Under the pieces are notes generated by a model, which was not told the origin of the DNA, did not search any database, and saw only the letters and a list, made by a program, of their open reading frames with translations. From assembly GCF_001884065.1 (NCBI RefSeq), contig NZ_MACH01000087.1:23880-87879 (forward strand): 64,000 nucleotides of DNA, in the 5' to 3' direction. Below, one piece after another: positions 51,628-58,906 of the stretch; the stretch's first letter is position 1; every line of letters begins with the position of its first letter. This DNA is from Bacillus proteolyticus (GTDB lineage Bacteria > Bacillota > Bacilli > Bacillales > Bacillaceae_G). A program made the position numbers and the translations under genes.

Positions 51628-51843
51628 ATGCCATCTGTTGTTGGAAATCTGGTTGTACAAAATAGTAACGGTTCTTTCAACTTAGGTGATTTTTATAACG
51701 TTTCTCCAAAGGAAAATACGAAGGCTTATAATGGTTCAGGATCATCCAATGTCGGTTTTGTTGTCAATGCCTTTAGCGGTGTTAGCGCAACAAACACATT
51801 CGATTCTGATGTTGCAGACCAAAACCAAATTGGAACAGTCTAG
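51628..51843 (+). CDS. GerPF/GerPA-like spore germination protein carried by the prophage
   Basis: 71 residues: MPSVVGNLVVQNSNGSFNLG, NVSPKENTKAYNGSGSSN, FDSDVADQNQIGT. This is a near-perfect match in plan to small spore-coat GerPF/GerPA proteins, which help germinants cross the coat. ATG 51628 has AGGTGA upstream. It is transcribed opposite to its phage neighbours, with a sigma-K-like promoter and its own terminator, so it is an autonomous gene. Confidence 0.85.
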   Translation: MPSVVGNLVVQNSNGSFNLGDFYNVSPKENTKAYNGSGSSNVGFVVNAFSGVSATNTFDSDVADQNQIGTV

Positions 51844-51885
51844 AATTGTTCATTTTCCTCTTCCTCCCCTGAATAAAACTCAATA

Positions 51886-51999
51886 TTCCGGCAATACTGT
51901 AGATAGGCTGGTAAACAGCCGGAAATCTCTTATGTGTAACCGTACTAATCGAGATCTCCAATCCGCATTGAGCAGTTAGCTTTTGCTAGCTGCTCTTTT
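51886..51999 (+). terminator. Structured 3' region and terminator
   Basis: TTCCGGC/GCCGGAA (51887-51931) can pair over a long loop. Then AGCAGTTAGC / GCTAGCTGCT (51971-51994) with CTTTT forms a terminator. No gene is seen between 51844 and 52246. Confidence 0.65.
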
Positions 52000-52131
52000 G
52001 TTTGAGATTAAAATAGCGTTTTTGTTCAAAATGATGCCTCATTCATTTGGACACATTTACCAGTATTTTCACCAAAAAATTCATGATATCGTTAATTAGT
52101 CGAGTACGTCATTACTTGACGATTACCCTTA

Positions 52132-52162
52132 GAAGCCCCGCAGACATTCGGGGTTTCTTTTA
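52132..52162 (+). terminator. Terminator
   Basis: GAAGCCCCG / CGGGGTTTC 9-bp stem (one G-U) followed by TTTTATT. It lies upstream of the 52247 gene and has no obvious gene of its own. Confidence 0.7.
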
Positions 52163-52246
52163 TTAAAATAAAGATTTTGTTAAAAACTTACATGCATATG
52201 TTTTTCGTTATATAATTAGATTATCAATATATTAGGAGTGTTAAGT

Positions 52247-52411
52247 GTGTCAGAAACAATAATGATTTTGTTATACATCTGTTTCGGAATGAGTGCAGTT
52301 TTTAGCTTAATAAAGGAATTTCGAAAACCACAGAAAAACCAGTTCTTGATTTTATTTGATTCTCTAATTTTGATAGGAGCTATACTTTTAATAGCTAGTA
52401 TCTTTATCTAA
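52247..52411 (+). CDS. 54-residue membrane protein
   Basis: GTG start with TTAGGAG. Two hydrophobic helices (IMILLYICFGMSAVFSLI; LILFDSLILIGAILLIASIF) are joined by a basic loop (KEFRKPQKN). A candidate promoter (TTACAT 52188, TATAAT 52211, 17-bp spacer) lies upstream and a terminator lies downstream, so it is an independent unit, opposite to the early operon. Possibly a lysogenic conversion or membrane exclusion protein. Confidence 0.6.
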   Translation: MSETIMILLYICFGMSAVFSLIKEFRKPQKNQFLILFDSLILIGAILLIASIFI

Positions 52412-52441
52412 ATTACATAACGATAACTCTCCAGGGAGTGA

Positions 52442-52470
52442 AGCAGCTAGCAAAAGCTAACTGCTTTTTT
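52442..52470 (+). terminator. Terminator, inverted copy of the one at 51971
   Basis: AGCAGCTAGC / GCTAACTGCT with AAAA loop and TTTTTT. The sequence is the reverse complement of the 51971 hairpin. Confidence 0.75.
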
Positions 52471-52490
52471 AATTAAAATAACTATTTTGT

Positions 52491-52775
52491 TTAGTTTTCT
52501 TTCTTTAGAATTCTTTCTGGATCAATCTCCCAGTCTTCACAAATCTCACATAGATCAAATGCAATACAATCACTTTTAAGATGCACTTCCATACCACCTT
52601 CATCAAAATGACTAGGACCTAATAACTCAGTAAACTCTTTTAATTGGTCAAAATGAAGCCATATAATAAGTTTGTCGTCACGCCAATCCATTTCTTTATC
52701 TTCACAAAAAATATATAAGTCTAATGCATCCATTTCCCATTCCCCTTTTCGTATAATCTTTTTTATATCGTACAT
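52491..52775 (-). CDS. Small acidic phage protein
   Basis: 94 residues, strongly acidic (DALDLYIFCEDKEMDWRDDK; DLCEICEDWEIDPERIL). ATG 52775 has TAGGTAG upstream; a GTG at 52799 is another option. No domain recognised. First of a row of small early genes in the minus direction. Confidence 0.6.
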   Translation of the reverse strand: MYDIKKIIRKGEWEMDALDLYIFCEDKEMDWRDDKLIIWLHFDQLKEFTELLGPSHFDEGGMEVHLKSDCIAFDLCEICEDWEIDPERILKKEN

Positions 52776-53036
52776 ACTACCTACAAGCCGACTTCCCACG
52801 GCTTCACTCTTTTCAAATCGGGGCTCTCTCCTCCGTATTGTTTTAGAACATGGCAGGTAACTTAATCAATTACCTGCCATTTTTACGTATAATCGTAAAA
52901 ATCCTTGCCCATACTGTTTAGAGAAAACATCTTAAGCCATTTGATGCGAACTCCAGCACAGGTTATTTGTACGGCCGTTCCGATAAAAGGAGCGGTCTTA
53001 TTTATCTCCGCATTACTTTTCAACAAAATAACGCTT

Positions 53037-53219
53037 TTATTCAATTTCAGCATTTAAACCATCACCATTTAGAAAGTCACATAATATTTCTAAATCACCA
53101 CTTGCCACAACCATTTCCCATGCTTCACCTTCGTATCCATATTCTTGTTCTAAAGTTCGTACAGCACTTTCAAACCTAGTAAATTCATATTCTCCACAAT
53201 TAACAACTAATGTTCCCAT
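53037..53219 (-). CDS. Small acidic phage protein
   Basis: 60 residues (GEYEFTRFESAVRTLEQEYG, LEILCDFLNGDGLNAEIE). AAAGGAG 8 bases before the ATG gives good support for translation. Function unknown. Confidence 0.65.
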   Translation of the reverse strand: MGTLVVNCGEYEFTRFESAVRTLEQEYGYEGEAWEMVVASGDLEILCDFLNGDGLNAEIE

Positions 53220-53256
53220 TTCTCATTCTCCTTTTTAATAAAATTCAAATTTGGTC

Positions 53257-53373
53257 TTACTTCACATCAACACGATATCTGTACATCCTCATGTAGGGAA
53301 CTCTTCTGCTAATACCATTTGATTCAGCCTGCTTATATTCCTCATCAGTTAGCCAACGATTGAAAGCCATCAT
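53257..53373 (-). CDS. 38-residue phage protein
   Basis: A short frame behind GGAGGGGG encodes MMAFNRWLTDEEYKQAESNG and an arginine/tyrosine-rich end. The ATG pair and strong ribosome binding site make it likely to be real. Function unknown. Confidence 0.55.
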   Translation of the reverse strand: MMAFNRWLTDEEYKQAESNGISRRVPYMRMYRYRVDVK

Positions 53374-53382
53374 TTCCCCCTC

Positions 53383-53637
53383 CTAATCTAGTGCCAAAAA
53401 TTCAGATCTGGTACGACCCGAACAACTTATCCTAATCTTCTGAATACCTTCCCCATGCTCTTCTATCGCTGCGTTCCAAGCTTCAATTTCAGTCTTAGCA
53501 TCAAAGCAATCCATCTTTTGCCGTTCCTCTTTATCGTAGAAATGTACTTCATAGCTTGGATTCAAAAACTTTTCACTGGTACTTATCGCTTTATAGTTGA
53601 AACTACCTATAACATCATCAATTGTTAATTGCTTCAT
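53383..53637 (-). CDS. Small phage protein
   Basis: 84 residues, soluble, alpha/beta (TIDDVIGSFNYKAISTSEKF; AKTEIEAWNAAIEEHGEGI). It is packed with the neighbouring small genes of the early operon. No family recognised. Confidence 0.65.
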   Translation of the reverse strand: MKQLTIDDVIGSFNYKAISTSEKFLNPSYEVHFYDKEERQKMDCFDAKTEIEAWNAAIEEHGEGIQKIRISCSGRTRSEFLALD

Positions 53638-53651
53638 AATCGCATCCCCAG

Positions 53652-53825
53652 TTATTTTATTTTTTCCGTACTTGTAGTTGATACGCGATCAACTTTTCCA
53701 CCTTGCCAAATAATCGTTTGCTCTCCGAATCCTGTTACTGGAGGGTTCAGCGGAGTAACCTCACCATTTTTGACCACATAAATTTTATTATCCGTAACTT
53801 CGATTTCAATTTTCGTAGGCTTCAT
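53652..53825 (-). CDS. DUF3954 family phage protein
   Basis: 57 residues: KIYVVKNGEVTPLNPPVTGF followed by GEQTIIWQGGKVDRV, the conserved DUF3954 signature seen in Bacillus phages. AAGGGGG lies 12 bases upstream of the ATG. Function unknown. Confidence 0.75.
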   Translation of the reverse strand: MKPTKIEIEVTDNKIYVVKNGEVTPLNPPVTGFGEQTIIWQGGKVDRVSTTSTEKIK

Positions 53826-53868
53826 ACAACTGAAATCCCCCTTTTTCTTGTTAGCTAACTTTTTGTTG

Positions 53869-54045
53869 TTAATTACGTTGTAACTCTTGCTTCATTGACT
53901 CAAAATGTACTAGCCATGCTTCCCAACGTTTTTGATTTTCTTCTTGCTGTTGTTTTGCCACTTCACAATTGCAACTGTTCGTTTCAGTTACACTTGGATA
54001 AGTTTCTCTACGAATAATTCCTGTACCCTGACACAATGCACACAT
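53869..54045 (-). CDS. Small cysteine-motif phage protein
   Basis: 58 residues with CALCQGTG at the start (half a DnaJ-type zinc motif) and a second Cys pair (CNCEV). The rest is a helix (QQEENQKRWEAWLVHFESMK). GAGGGAATAACA precedes the ATG. It could bind one zinc ion. It directly follows the DnaC-like gene. Confidence 0.65.
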   Translation of the reverse strand: MCALCQGTGIIRRETYPSVTETNSCNCEVAKQQQEENQKRWEAWLVHFESMKQELQRN

Positions 54046-54047
54046 TG

Positions 54048-54911
54048 TTATTCCCTCTTTTTAAAATTGCGTAATCTATAATTATCGCCATGCATTTCTA
54101 ACATTTCAGCATTTTCCATCATCCGACTAAAATCACGTTCTCCATACATCCCTGCTAATTCACCAATATTAAAGTTGGTAGTAAATAAAGTACTTTTACC
54201 TATACGACTATCAACGATTTCATTTGTTTTTGTTTGCTTCCATGTAACCCCTTCTTTATCTTTCTCCGTGAATTCCGCTCCGAAGTCATCGATAATCAAG
54301 ACATCAACTTTTGCTAGAAGGGACATAAGCTTGTCCTCTGTCATATCGCTGTTTTTATTCCATGTAGATTTTATTTTAGTGAATAACTTATTCATTTGAA
54401 TGAACATGGCACTATGACCCTTTTTCATAAGTTCTTTAGTGGCTGCTACACACAAATGACTTTTCCCTACGCCGTAATCACCCGTTATAATCAGACTCGT
54501 TGGTTCTTCCTTATTGAATGAAGCAACAAAGTTCATAATTATTTCTTTCGCATCAGCCAATTCCTTTTTAGGTGGTAAATAATTTTCAAATGTAGCTTTT
54601 TTGAGTTTGTCATTTATTAAACTGTTATCTGCAAATGAATCATATAAATGAATGATTTCATTTTTCTTTTTTATAGCTAGTGTCTCTATAGCTAATTTCT
54701 GATCTTCTTGTTCTACCGATCTACATTGAGGACAAAATTCCTCATTTGTTTCTATATCTATCAACATGCGTTTACTGCAAACATCTTTAAATTTTTCTTT
54801 CCCTACTAAAAAGACATTCGTGCATCTCTTAGGAGACAATACATATCTTTGACTAGCGTTTCTTGAAGTCGTATTTGTCGATGAAGCTACTATCTTTTTG
54901 ATTGCTTGCAT
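54048..54911 (-). CDS. DnaC-like helicase loader ATPase
   Basis: 287 residues. An N-terminal Cys motif (CSKRM...CPQC) resembles the zinc-binding head of DnaI-type loaders. The AAA+ domain has Walker A GDYGVGKSH, Walker B VDVLIIDDFGAEF and sensor TLFTTNFNI, with an arginine-finger region (GERDFSRMME). It loads the host helicase at the phage origin. ATG 54911 has GGGGAG upstream and overlaps the DnaD-like gene by 59 bp. Confidence 0.87.
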   Translation of the reverse strand: MQAIKKIVASSTNTTSRNASQRYVLSPKRCTNVFLVGKEKFKDVCSKRMLIDIETNEEFCPQCRSVEQEDQKLAIETLAIKKKNEIIHLYDSFADNSLINDKLKKATFENYLPPKKELADAKEIIMNFVASFNKEEPTSLIITGDYGVGKSHLCVAATKELMKKGHSAMFIQMNKLFTKIKSTWNKNSDMTEDKLMSLLAKVDVLIIDDFGAEFTEKDKEGVTWKQTKTNEIVDSRIGKSTLFTTNFNIGELAGMYGERDFSRMMENAEMLEMHGDNYRLRNFKKRE

Positions 54912-55734
54912 TGTTTTTCTCCCCTTTTTTACCTTTGTTTTTAAACTCTGTCTCTGATGCATGTACATCTGCTAATGTACGAATGTTTTTATTAACCCAC
55001 TGTTTTAAAATTCCCTCAGCGTAGTTCCATTTTTTCTGTTGTTTCAATGCACGTTCCATGGATGCTTGTACAAGTTCTTCGCTTGTATCGTTTGCCCATT
55101 GGGTAATACTATCGGCTACGAATGGATTTAAAATCCCAAAATTATTTTCATAGAATGAGAAGATATTACTACTACTTACATTCTTTGTAGTATTCTCTGT
55201 AGTAATCTCTGTATTTGTCTTTACTTCTAAGTTGGGAGAGTCCTTACTTTTAAGTAAGGAGGGTGATGACTTTGGAGTAATAGGTCTATTTACTTCAAAG
55301 TATCCAGGGTCTTCTGTATTTTGATACATACTAGAGATCAGTTTGATTTCATTTGCTACCGGTTCTACAAACATCACATTATTTAAAACTTTCCCTTCAA
55401 CATGGATAGTTCGAAATTCAACTTTAATAAGAGTCATTTCCGTTAACAAATCACATGCCCTTTTCACCTGTAATTTTGAAAACCCAAATGTTTCTGCTAA
55501 TTGTTGATAACTCTTTTGCAATTTATCTGATTTAAATTTTTTCTTGTATGTTACTTTTCCGCTTTCTTCATCACGGATAACCGTAGGTCTGTACCAATAA
55601 ACAATTTCACTTAAAACCATAATTGCTACAATATGAGGTTTACCGTTGTTAAAAGTGATGTAATTAAACCATTCATGATCTACCACATTACCTTTAAAAG
55701 TTAATCCGCCAATTTCAAATATAGTGTTTGTCAT
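54853..55734 (-). CDS. DnaD-like replication initiator
   Basis: 293 residues. Residues 1-125 are a winged-helix region (SYQQLAETFGFSKLQVKRAC). The linker is Ser/Thr-rich. A DnaD-type C-terminal domain follows at 190-265 (FSFYENNFGILNPFVADSIT, NYAEGILKQWVNKNI). Such proteins bind the phage origin and recruit the DnaC-like loader encoded next. Confidence 0.85.
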   Translation of the reverse strand: MTNTIFEIGGLTFKGNVVDHEWFNYITFNNGKPHIVAIMVLSEIVYWYRPTVIRDEESGKVTYKKKFKSDKLQKSYQQLAETFGFSKLQVKRACDLLTEMTLIKVEFRTIHVEGKVLNNVMFVEPVANEIKLISSMYQNTEDPGYFEVNRPITPKSSPSLLKSKDSPNLEVKTNTEITTENTTKNVSSSNIFSFYENNFGILNPFVADSITQWANDTSEELVQASMERALKQQKKWNYAEGILKQWVNKNIRTLADVHASETEFKNKGKKGEKNNASNQKDSSFIDKYDFKKR

Positions 55735-55916
55735 AAACTATTACCTCCTAATACAAATCGCCAGGTGTGCTTGTCCGCTTTTAATATTTTTTGAATTTCA
55801 TACTGTGGATAACCAAAACTGAGATACTGTTCAACCATTCGTTTTAATTCTTCTTCGCTTTTTACTAACCCCCAGAACTTATTAGGTAATAGCACTTGAT
55901 AAACAATTAAATCCAT
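55731..55916 (-). CDS. Small phage protein
   Basis: 61 residues (IVYQVLLPNKFWGLVKSEEE; MVEQYLSFGYPQYEIQKILK) overlapping dnaD by 4 bp. Compact helical, possible DNA-binding accessory protein. No family recognised. Confidence 0.6.
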   Translation of the reverse strand: MDLIVYQVLLPNKFWGLVKSEEELKRMVEQYLSFGYPQYEIQKILKADKHTWRFVLGGNSL

Positions 55917-55927
55917 GTACTATTTCT

Positions 55928-56110
55928 CTACTTTCCGTGATACACTAATAACAACTTGTTTTTTGAAAAGGCCCCACTGCAATGGGTCTTTTTATTTTCT
56001 TTCACATCACTCCAAGCCCATTGTTTTATTGGTTCGTAAGTAATGTAAAACAACCATACACTACATGCGATTAACATTCCGAATATAGCTAACAATGTTG
56101 AATCTTCTAC
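55928..56110 (-). pseudogene. Small membrane protein gene with no valid start codon
   Basis: A 60-codon frame follows AAAGGGAG at the correct distance, but the codon in the start position is GTA. It reads EDSTLLAIFGMLIACSVWLF and continues YITYEPIKQWAW, a single membrane helix with a polar tail. Loss of ATG may have silenced it. The alternative start TTG (fifth codon after GTA) is poorly placed. Confidence 0.4.
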
Positions 56111-56146
56111 TAAATCACTCCCTTTCTATATAAATTCAGCATATTA

Positions 56147-56344
56147 TTAATCATCAATTTCAACTGTTACATGGTGAATCTGTGTTTTTAGAGAAACCTG
56201 TTGTGTAAGTATGATAGTTGATGTTGGTTCACCATCTTCAATTAGCCTCTTAATCTTACGAGTTGCTTCTGCTTTTGATTCACACTCGTAAGCATTTAGT
56301 CCATATCCCCTGTTGTGAAGTACAAAATATTTAGTTTCCTTCAT
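56147..56344 (-). CDS. Small phage protein
   Basis: 65 residues (KYFVLHNRGYGLNAYECESK; ATRKIKRLIEDGEPTSTIIL). AGGAGGAAAAGAA precedes the ATG, 12 bp after the rha stop. Function unknown. Confidence 0.65.
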   Translation of the reverse strand: MKETKYFVLHNRGYGLNAYECESKAEATRKIKRLIEDGEPTSTIILTQQVSLKTQIHHVTVEIDD

Positions 56345-56356
56345 TTTCTTTTCCTC

Positions 56357-57121
56357 CTATTGAACTTCCGTCATATTTATTTGTGCATTTGTAGCTGTAA
56401 TTTCTTCATCTAAAACCGTTGGAATTGAATATTCTTCATTAATGATTTGGATTGCTCTATCTAAATGATGACGTTTGATAGCTTTATAACTATTCACACC
56501 AAACTCTCTATGTAGTTGACTATAAATATCGCTATATAGTTTTCTTCTAAGGCTAATATCCTGGTATGCATTAGAATCCTTTCCACTCAGCAGAAGAACG
56601 CCTAACTTTCTTACAGCTTTTGATATTTCGTCACATTCAACAGCATATAAAGGGGCATTTTCACGTAAGTCCTTTACATCAGATTTAATCTCCTGGATTT
56701 CCTGAGTATGCCCTTCCAAAGCTTGAAACGTTAGTTTTAAAACACCCATTGGATCTGTTGGTATTTTTTGCTGATTTTGTATGCGTTGTTTCATTCGCTT
56801 GAACTCTTCAATAAACTTAATCTTCATTTGTACAGCTTCTTTTGTGTTGTAGCTCATTACAACTAATGTAAAGGCTTCTTCAGTCAGGTCGATTTTAGGA
56901 TAACGGCGCCCTCTGTTTTCATAAGTTCGCTCCTTAAAATTTAGGAGCGAAAATTCTACTCCTGCATAATCCATTTGAGTTTTGATATCAGACATAACAT
57001 TGTCATGACGTTTATTAAATACTTCTGCAATCATCAAACTATCTGTAACAACTTTCCCATTACTTTCAAACACTAGCTCACTATGTATTGGTGTTTCGTT
57101 AACTTCAGTTAATTGATTCAT
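56357..57121 (-). CDS. Rha-family regulatory protein / antirepressor
   Basis: 254 residues. Residues 15-110 match the Rha domain (VVTDSLMIAEVFNKRHDNVM, GVEFSLLNFKERTYENRGRR, EEAFTLVVMSYNTKEA). The C-terminal half resembles an ORF6C domain (KLYSDIYSQLHREFGVNSYK). Rha/antirepressor proteins affect the lysis-lysogeny choice or replication. First large gene of the early operon. Confidence 0.85.
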   Translation of the reverse strand: MNQLTEVNETPIHSELVFESNGKVVTDSLMIAEVFNKRHDNVMSDIKTQMDYAGVEFSLLNFKERTYENRGRRYPKIDLTEEAFTLVVMSYNTKEAVQMKIKFIEEFKRMKQRIQNQQKIPTDPMGVLKLTFQALEGHTQEIQEIKSDVKDLRENAPLYAVECDEISKAVRKLGVLLLSGKDSNAYQDISLRRKLYSDIYSQLHREFGVNSYKAIKRHHLDRAIQIINEEYSIPTVLDEEITATNAQINMTEVQ

Positions 57122-57137
57122 TTCAAATCCCTCCTAT

Positions 57138-57293
57138 CTATAAACTTGGAATAACCTTAGTTTTATTCATATTACGATGTACCAAATGTAATTCATTACA
57201 TACTTTTTTGAAAATTAACCAATTATCAGGATTAAGATTGTATGACTCAATATGAATCTTTTCCTTCTTGGTTGGCTTTTTACCATTCTTCAA
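57138..57293 (-). CDS. DUF6906-like small phage protein
   Basis: 51 residues from a TTG (AAGGGAGG upstream): KNGKKPTKKEKIHIESYNLN and WLIFKKVCNELHLVHRNM. This pattern is common in Bacillus phages directly upstream of rha. Function unknown. Confidence 0.65.
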   Translation of the reverse strand: MKNGKKPTKKEKIHIESYNLNPDNWLIFKKVCNELHLVHRNMNKTKVIPSL

Positions 57294-57461
57294 TTAACTC
57301 ACCTCCCTTCGAGATGAAACTTTACGGCTCATTGCATACATTCTTTTCTTCGCTTCTAATTCGGTAACTATCAATAAAGCTGGGTTATTTCGCATCTCAG
57401 CACATTACTTACGTACTTCAGATGCTTTCATTAATTTACTCGCGGCTAACACTCCGTTCAT
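57294..57461 (-). pseudogene. Small phage gene with an internal stop
   Basis: The ATG at 57461 reads NGVLAASKLMKASEVRK and hits TAA at 57405-57407. The same frame goes on CAEMRNNPALLIVTELEAKK and MYAMSRKVSSRREVS to a stop right at the next gene's start. A single T-to-A type change (TAT or similar to TAA) explains it. Family unknown. Confidence 0.6.
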
Positions 57462-57480
57462 GACCTTTCACCATCCTTAA

Positions 57481-57669
57481 TTATTTTTTAAAAAGAGTAT
57501 CAATCGTTGTTTTAAAATGTTTAGCAAGTATTTTTGCTTCAGTAAGGCTAAAATCTCGTTTGCCACATTCTTTTAAGTGATAGCTTTGTTTTGTTATACT
57601 TATCACTTTGGCTGCTGCTTCCTGTGTCATGCGTTGTTCTCTACGAGCAATAAAAAGATTTTGATACAT
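57481..57669 (-). CDS. XRE-family HTH regulator
   Basis: 62 residues, a single Cro/C1-type HTH (NLFIARREQRMTQEAAAKVI, SITKQSYHLKECGKRDFS). It follows the Cro-like gene and has an operator copy (57793) upstream, so it is probably under repressor control. Confidence 0.8.
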   Translation of the reverse strand: MYQNLFIARREQRMTQEAAAKVISITKQSYHLKECGKRDFSLTEAKILAKHFKTTIDTLFKK

Positions 57670-57792
57670 GTTTCATATCACCTCGGTTCGAAAATTATTA
57701 ATAAATAATACGTAATATCTTATTAATTACTAATTTACGACAGCATTTTTCGACATTTTTTTTAAAAAAGCGAGACTTCCCTTCCGAAATAC

Positions 57793-57807
57793 TACCTTTA
57801 AACGGTA
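57793..57807. promoter_or_regulatory. Repressor operator copy
   Basis: TACCTTTAAACGGTA, identical to the copy at 58082 and close to those at 58123 and 58157. It lies between the two HTH genes. Confidence 0.75.
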
Positions 57808-57814
57808 GTTCTAT

Positions 57815-58042
57815 TTAAAAAAAATCATCATCAAAGTTACCATCGTTTATTATGGGTAATCTAATGTAATCAGAAGGAATTTTGTATACAATAGATGCTT
57901 TTTGCAAAATATGACCTGGAATAGCAGTTATACCTTGTTCATAATTACGTAGGGTTTTTCCTGTAATATCTAATATTCCAGCTGCTTCATCTTGTCTTAA
58001 TCCTGCATTTACTCTAGCAGCTTTTAATGTTATCTGAAACAT
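57815..58042 (-). CDS. Cro-like HTH regulator
   Basis: 75 residues with a Cro/C1 HTH (ITLKAARVNAGLRQDEAAGI, LDITGKTLRNYEQGITAIPG) and an acidic tail (NDGNFDDDFF). It is divergent from the repressor gene over the operator region. ATG 58042 lies 7 bases after GGAGG; TTG at 58045 is closer than usual. Confidence 0.82.
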   Translation of the reverse strand: MFQITLKAARVNAGLRQDEAAGILDITGKTLRNYEQGITAIPGHILQKASIVYKIPSDYIRLPIINDGNFDDDFF

Positions 58043-58081
58043 CAAGTTACCTCCTTTCGATAATTTCTAAACCCAATATAC

Positions 58082-58171
58082 TACCTTTAAACGGTACGGT
58101 CAATACCAAACATTACATAAAATACTTTTAAACGGTATTTTATATCTTTACATAACTACCGAAAAACGGTA
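58082..58171. promoter_or_regulatory. Lysogeny operator region with three repressor sites
   Basis: TACCTTTAAACGGTA (58082), TACTTTTAAACGGTA (58123) and TACCGAAAAACGGTA (58157) are 15-bp near-palindromes between the divergent repressor and Cro-like genes. Spacings are 41 and 34 bp. The expected binding partners are the repressor and Cro. Confidence 0.85.
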
Positions 58172-58201
58172 AAATACTATTATAAAGTGAGGTGAGAAAA
58201 A

Positions 58202-58831
58202 ATGGATGCACAAAAAATGAAAGAAATTTTTGCAGCTAACTTAAAAAAATTTTTAGAACGTAATGGTATCACACAGACTTATCTAGCAAACGACATAAAT
58301 ATCCCTGAAACAACTGTTTCAAACTGGATTAAGGCTAATACTTATCCAAGACCAGATAAAATACAATTATTAGCTGATTATTTTAAGATTAATCGTTCTG
58401 ACTTAACTGAAGATAAACCCTCTAATTTATATGATGCTAATGTTCATCCGGTAAAGGTGCCGAAATTAGGAAAAATTGCATGTGGTCTACCTATATGTGC
58501 TGAGGAAAACTTTGAAGGGTATCGTTATGAAACATCTGATATTTTACCACATGGAGAAATATATTATTTAGAAGCCAAAGGAAATTCAATGGAACCAACT
58601 ATACCTAATGGGGCTTTTGTATTAATTAGAAAGCAAGATGATGTGGAAAACGGAGAAATTGCAGCAGTTCTTGTTAATGGAGATACTGAAGCTACTTTAA
58701 AAAGAGTAAAAAAGCAAGGCAATGTTGTAATTTTGATGCCAGATAACCCTTCATACGAACCAATAATTATCACTCCAAATGTACCGGCACGAATTATTGG
58801 GAAAGCAATACGCTTTACAAGAGATCTTTAA
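58202..58831 (+). CDS. LexA/CI-like phage repressor
   Basis: 209 residues. HTH at 12-66 (KKFLERNGITQTYLANDINI). A peptidase S24 domain follows: cleavage site candidate C94-G95 in GKIACGLPI, nucleophile Ser129 in GNSMEP, and base Lys167 in ATLKRV. It is expected to keep the prophage silent and to cut itself with RecA filament after DNA damage. Divergent from the Cro-like gene over three operators. Confidence 0.9.
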   Translation: MDAQKMKEIFAANLKKFLERNGITQTYLANDINIPETTVSNWIKANTYPRPDKIQLLADYFKINRSDLTEDKPSNLYDANVHPVKVPKLGKIACGLPICAEENFEGYRYETSDILPHGEIYYLEAKGNSMEPTIPNGAFVLIRKQDDVENGEIAAVLVNGDTEATLKRVKKQGNVVILMPDNPSYEPIIITPNVPARIIGKAIRFTRDL

Positions 58832-58861
58832 ATTTCTAGCGCTAGCAATTTAACATCGAGA

Positions 58862-58885
58862 GAGTAGACGACGGTCTACTCTTTT
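58862..58885 (+). terminator. Repressor terminator
   Basis: GAGTAGAC / GTCTACTC with GACG loop and TTTT. Confidence 0.8.
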
Positions 58886-58906
58886 ACTACAAGAAGGGAG
58901 ATTCCT

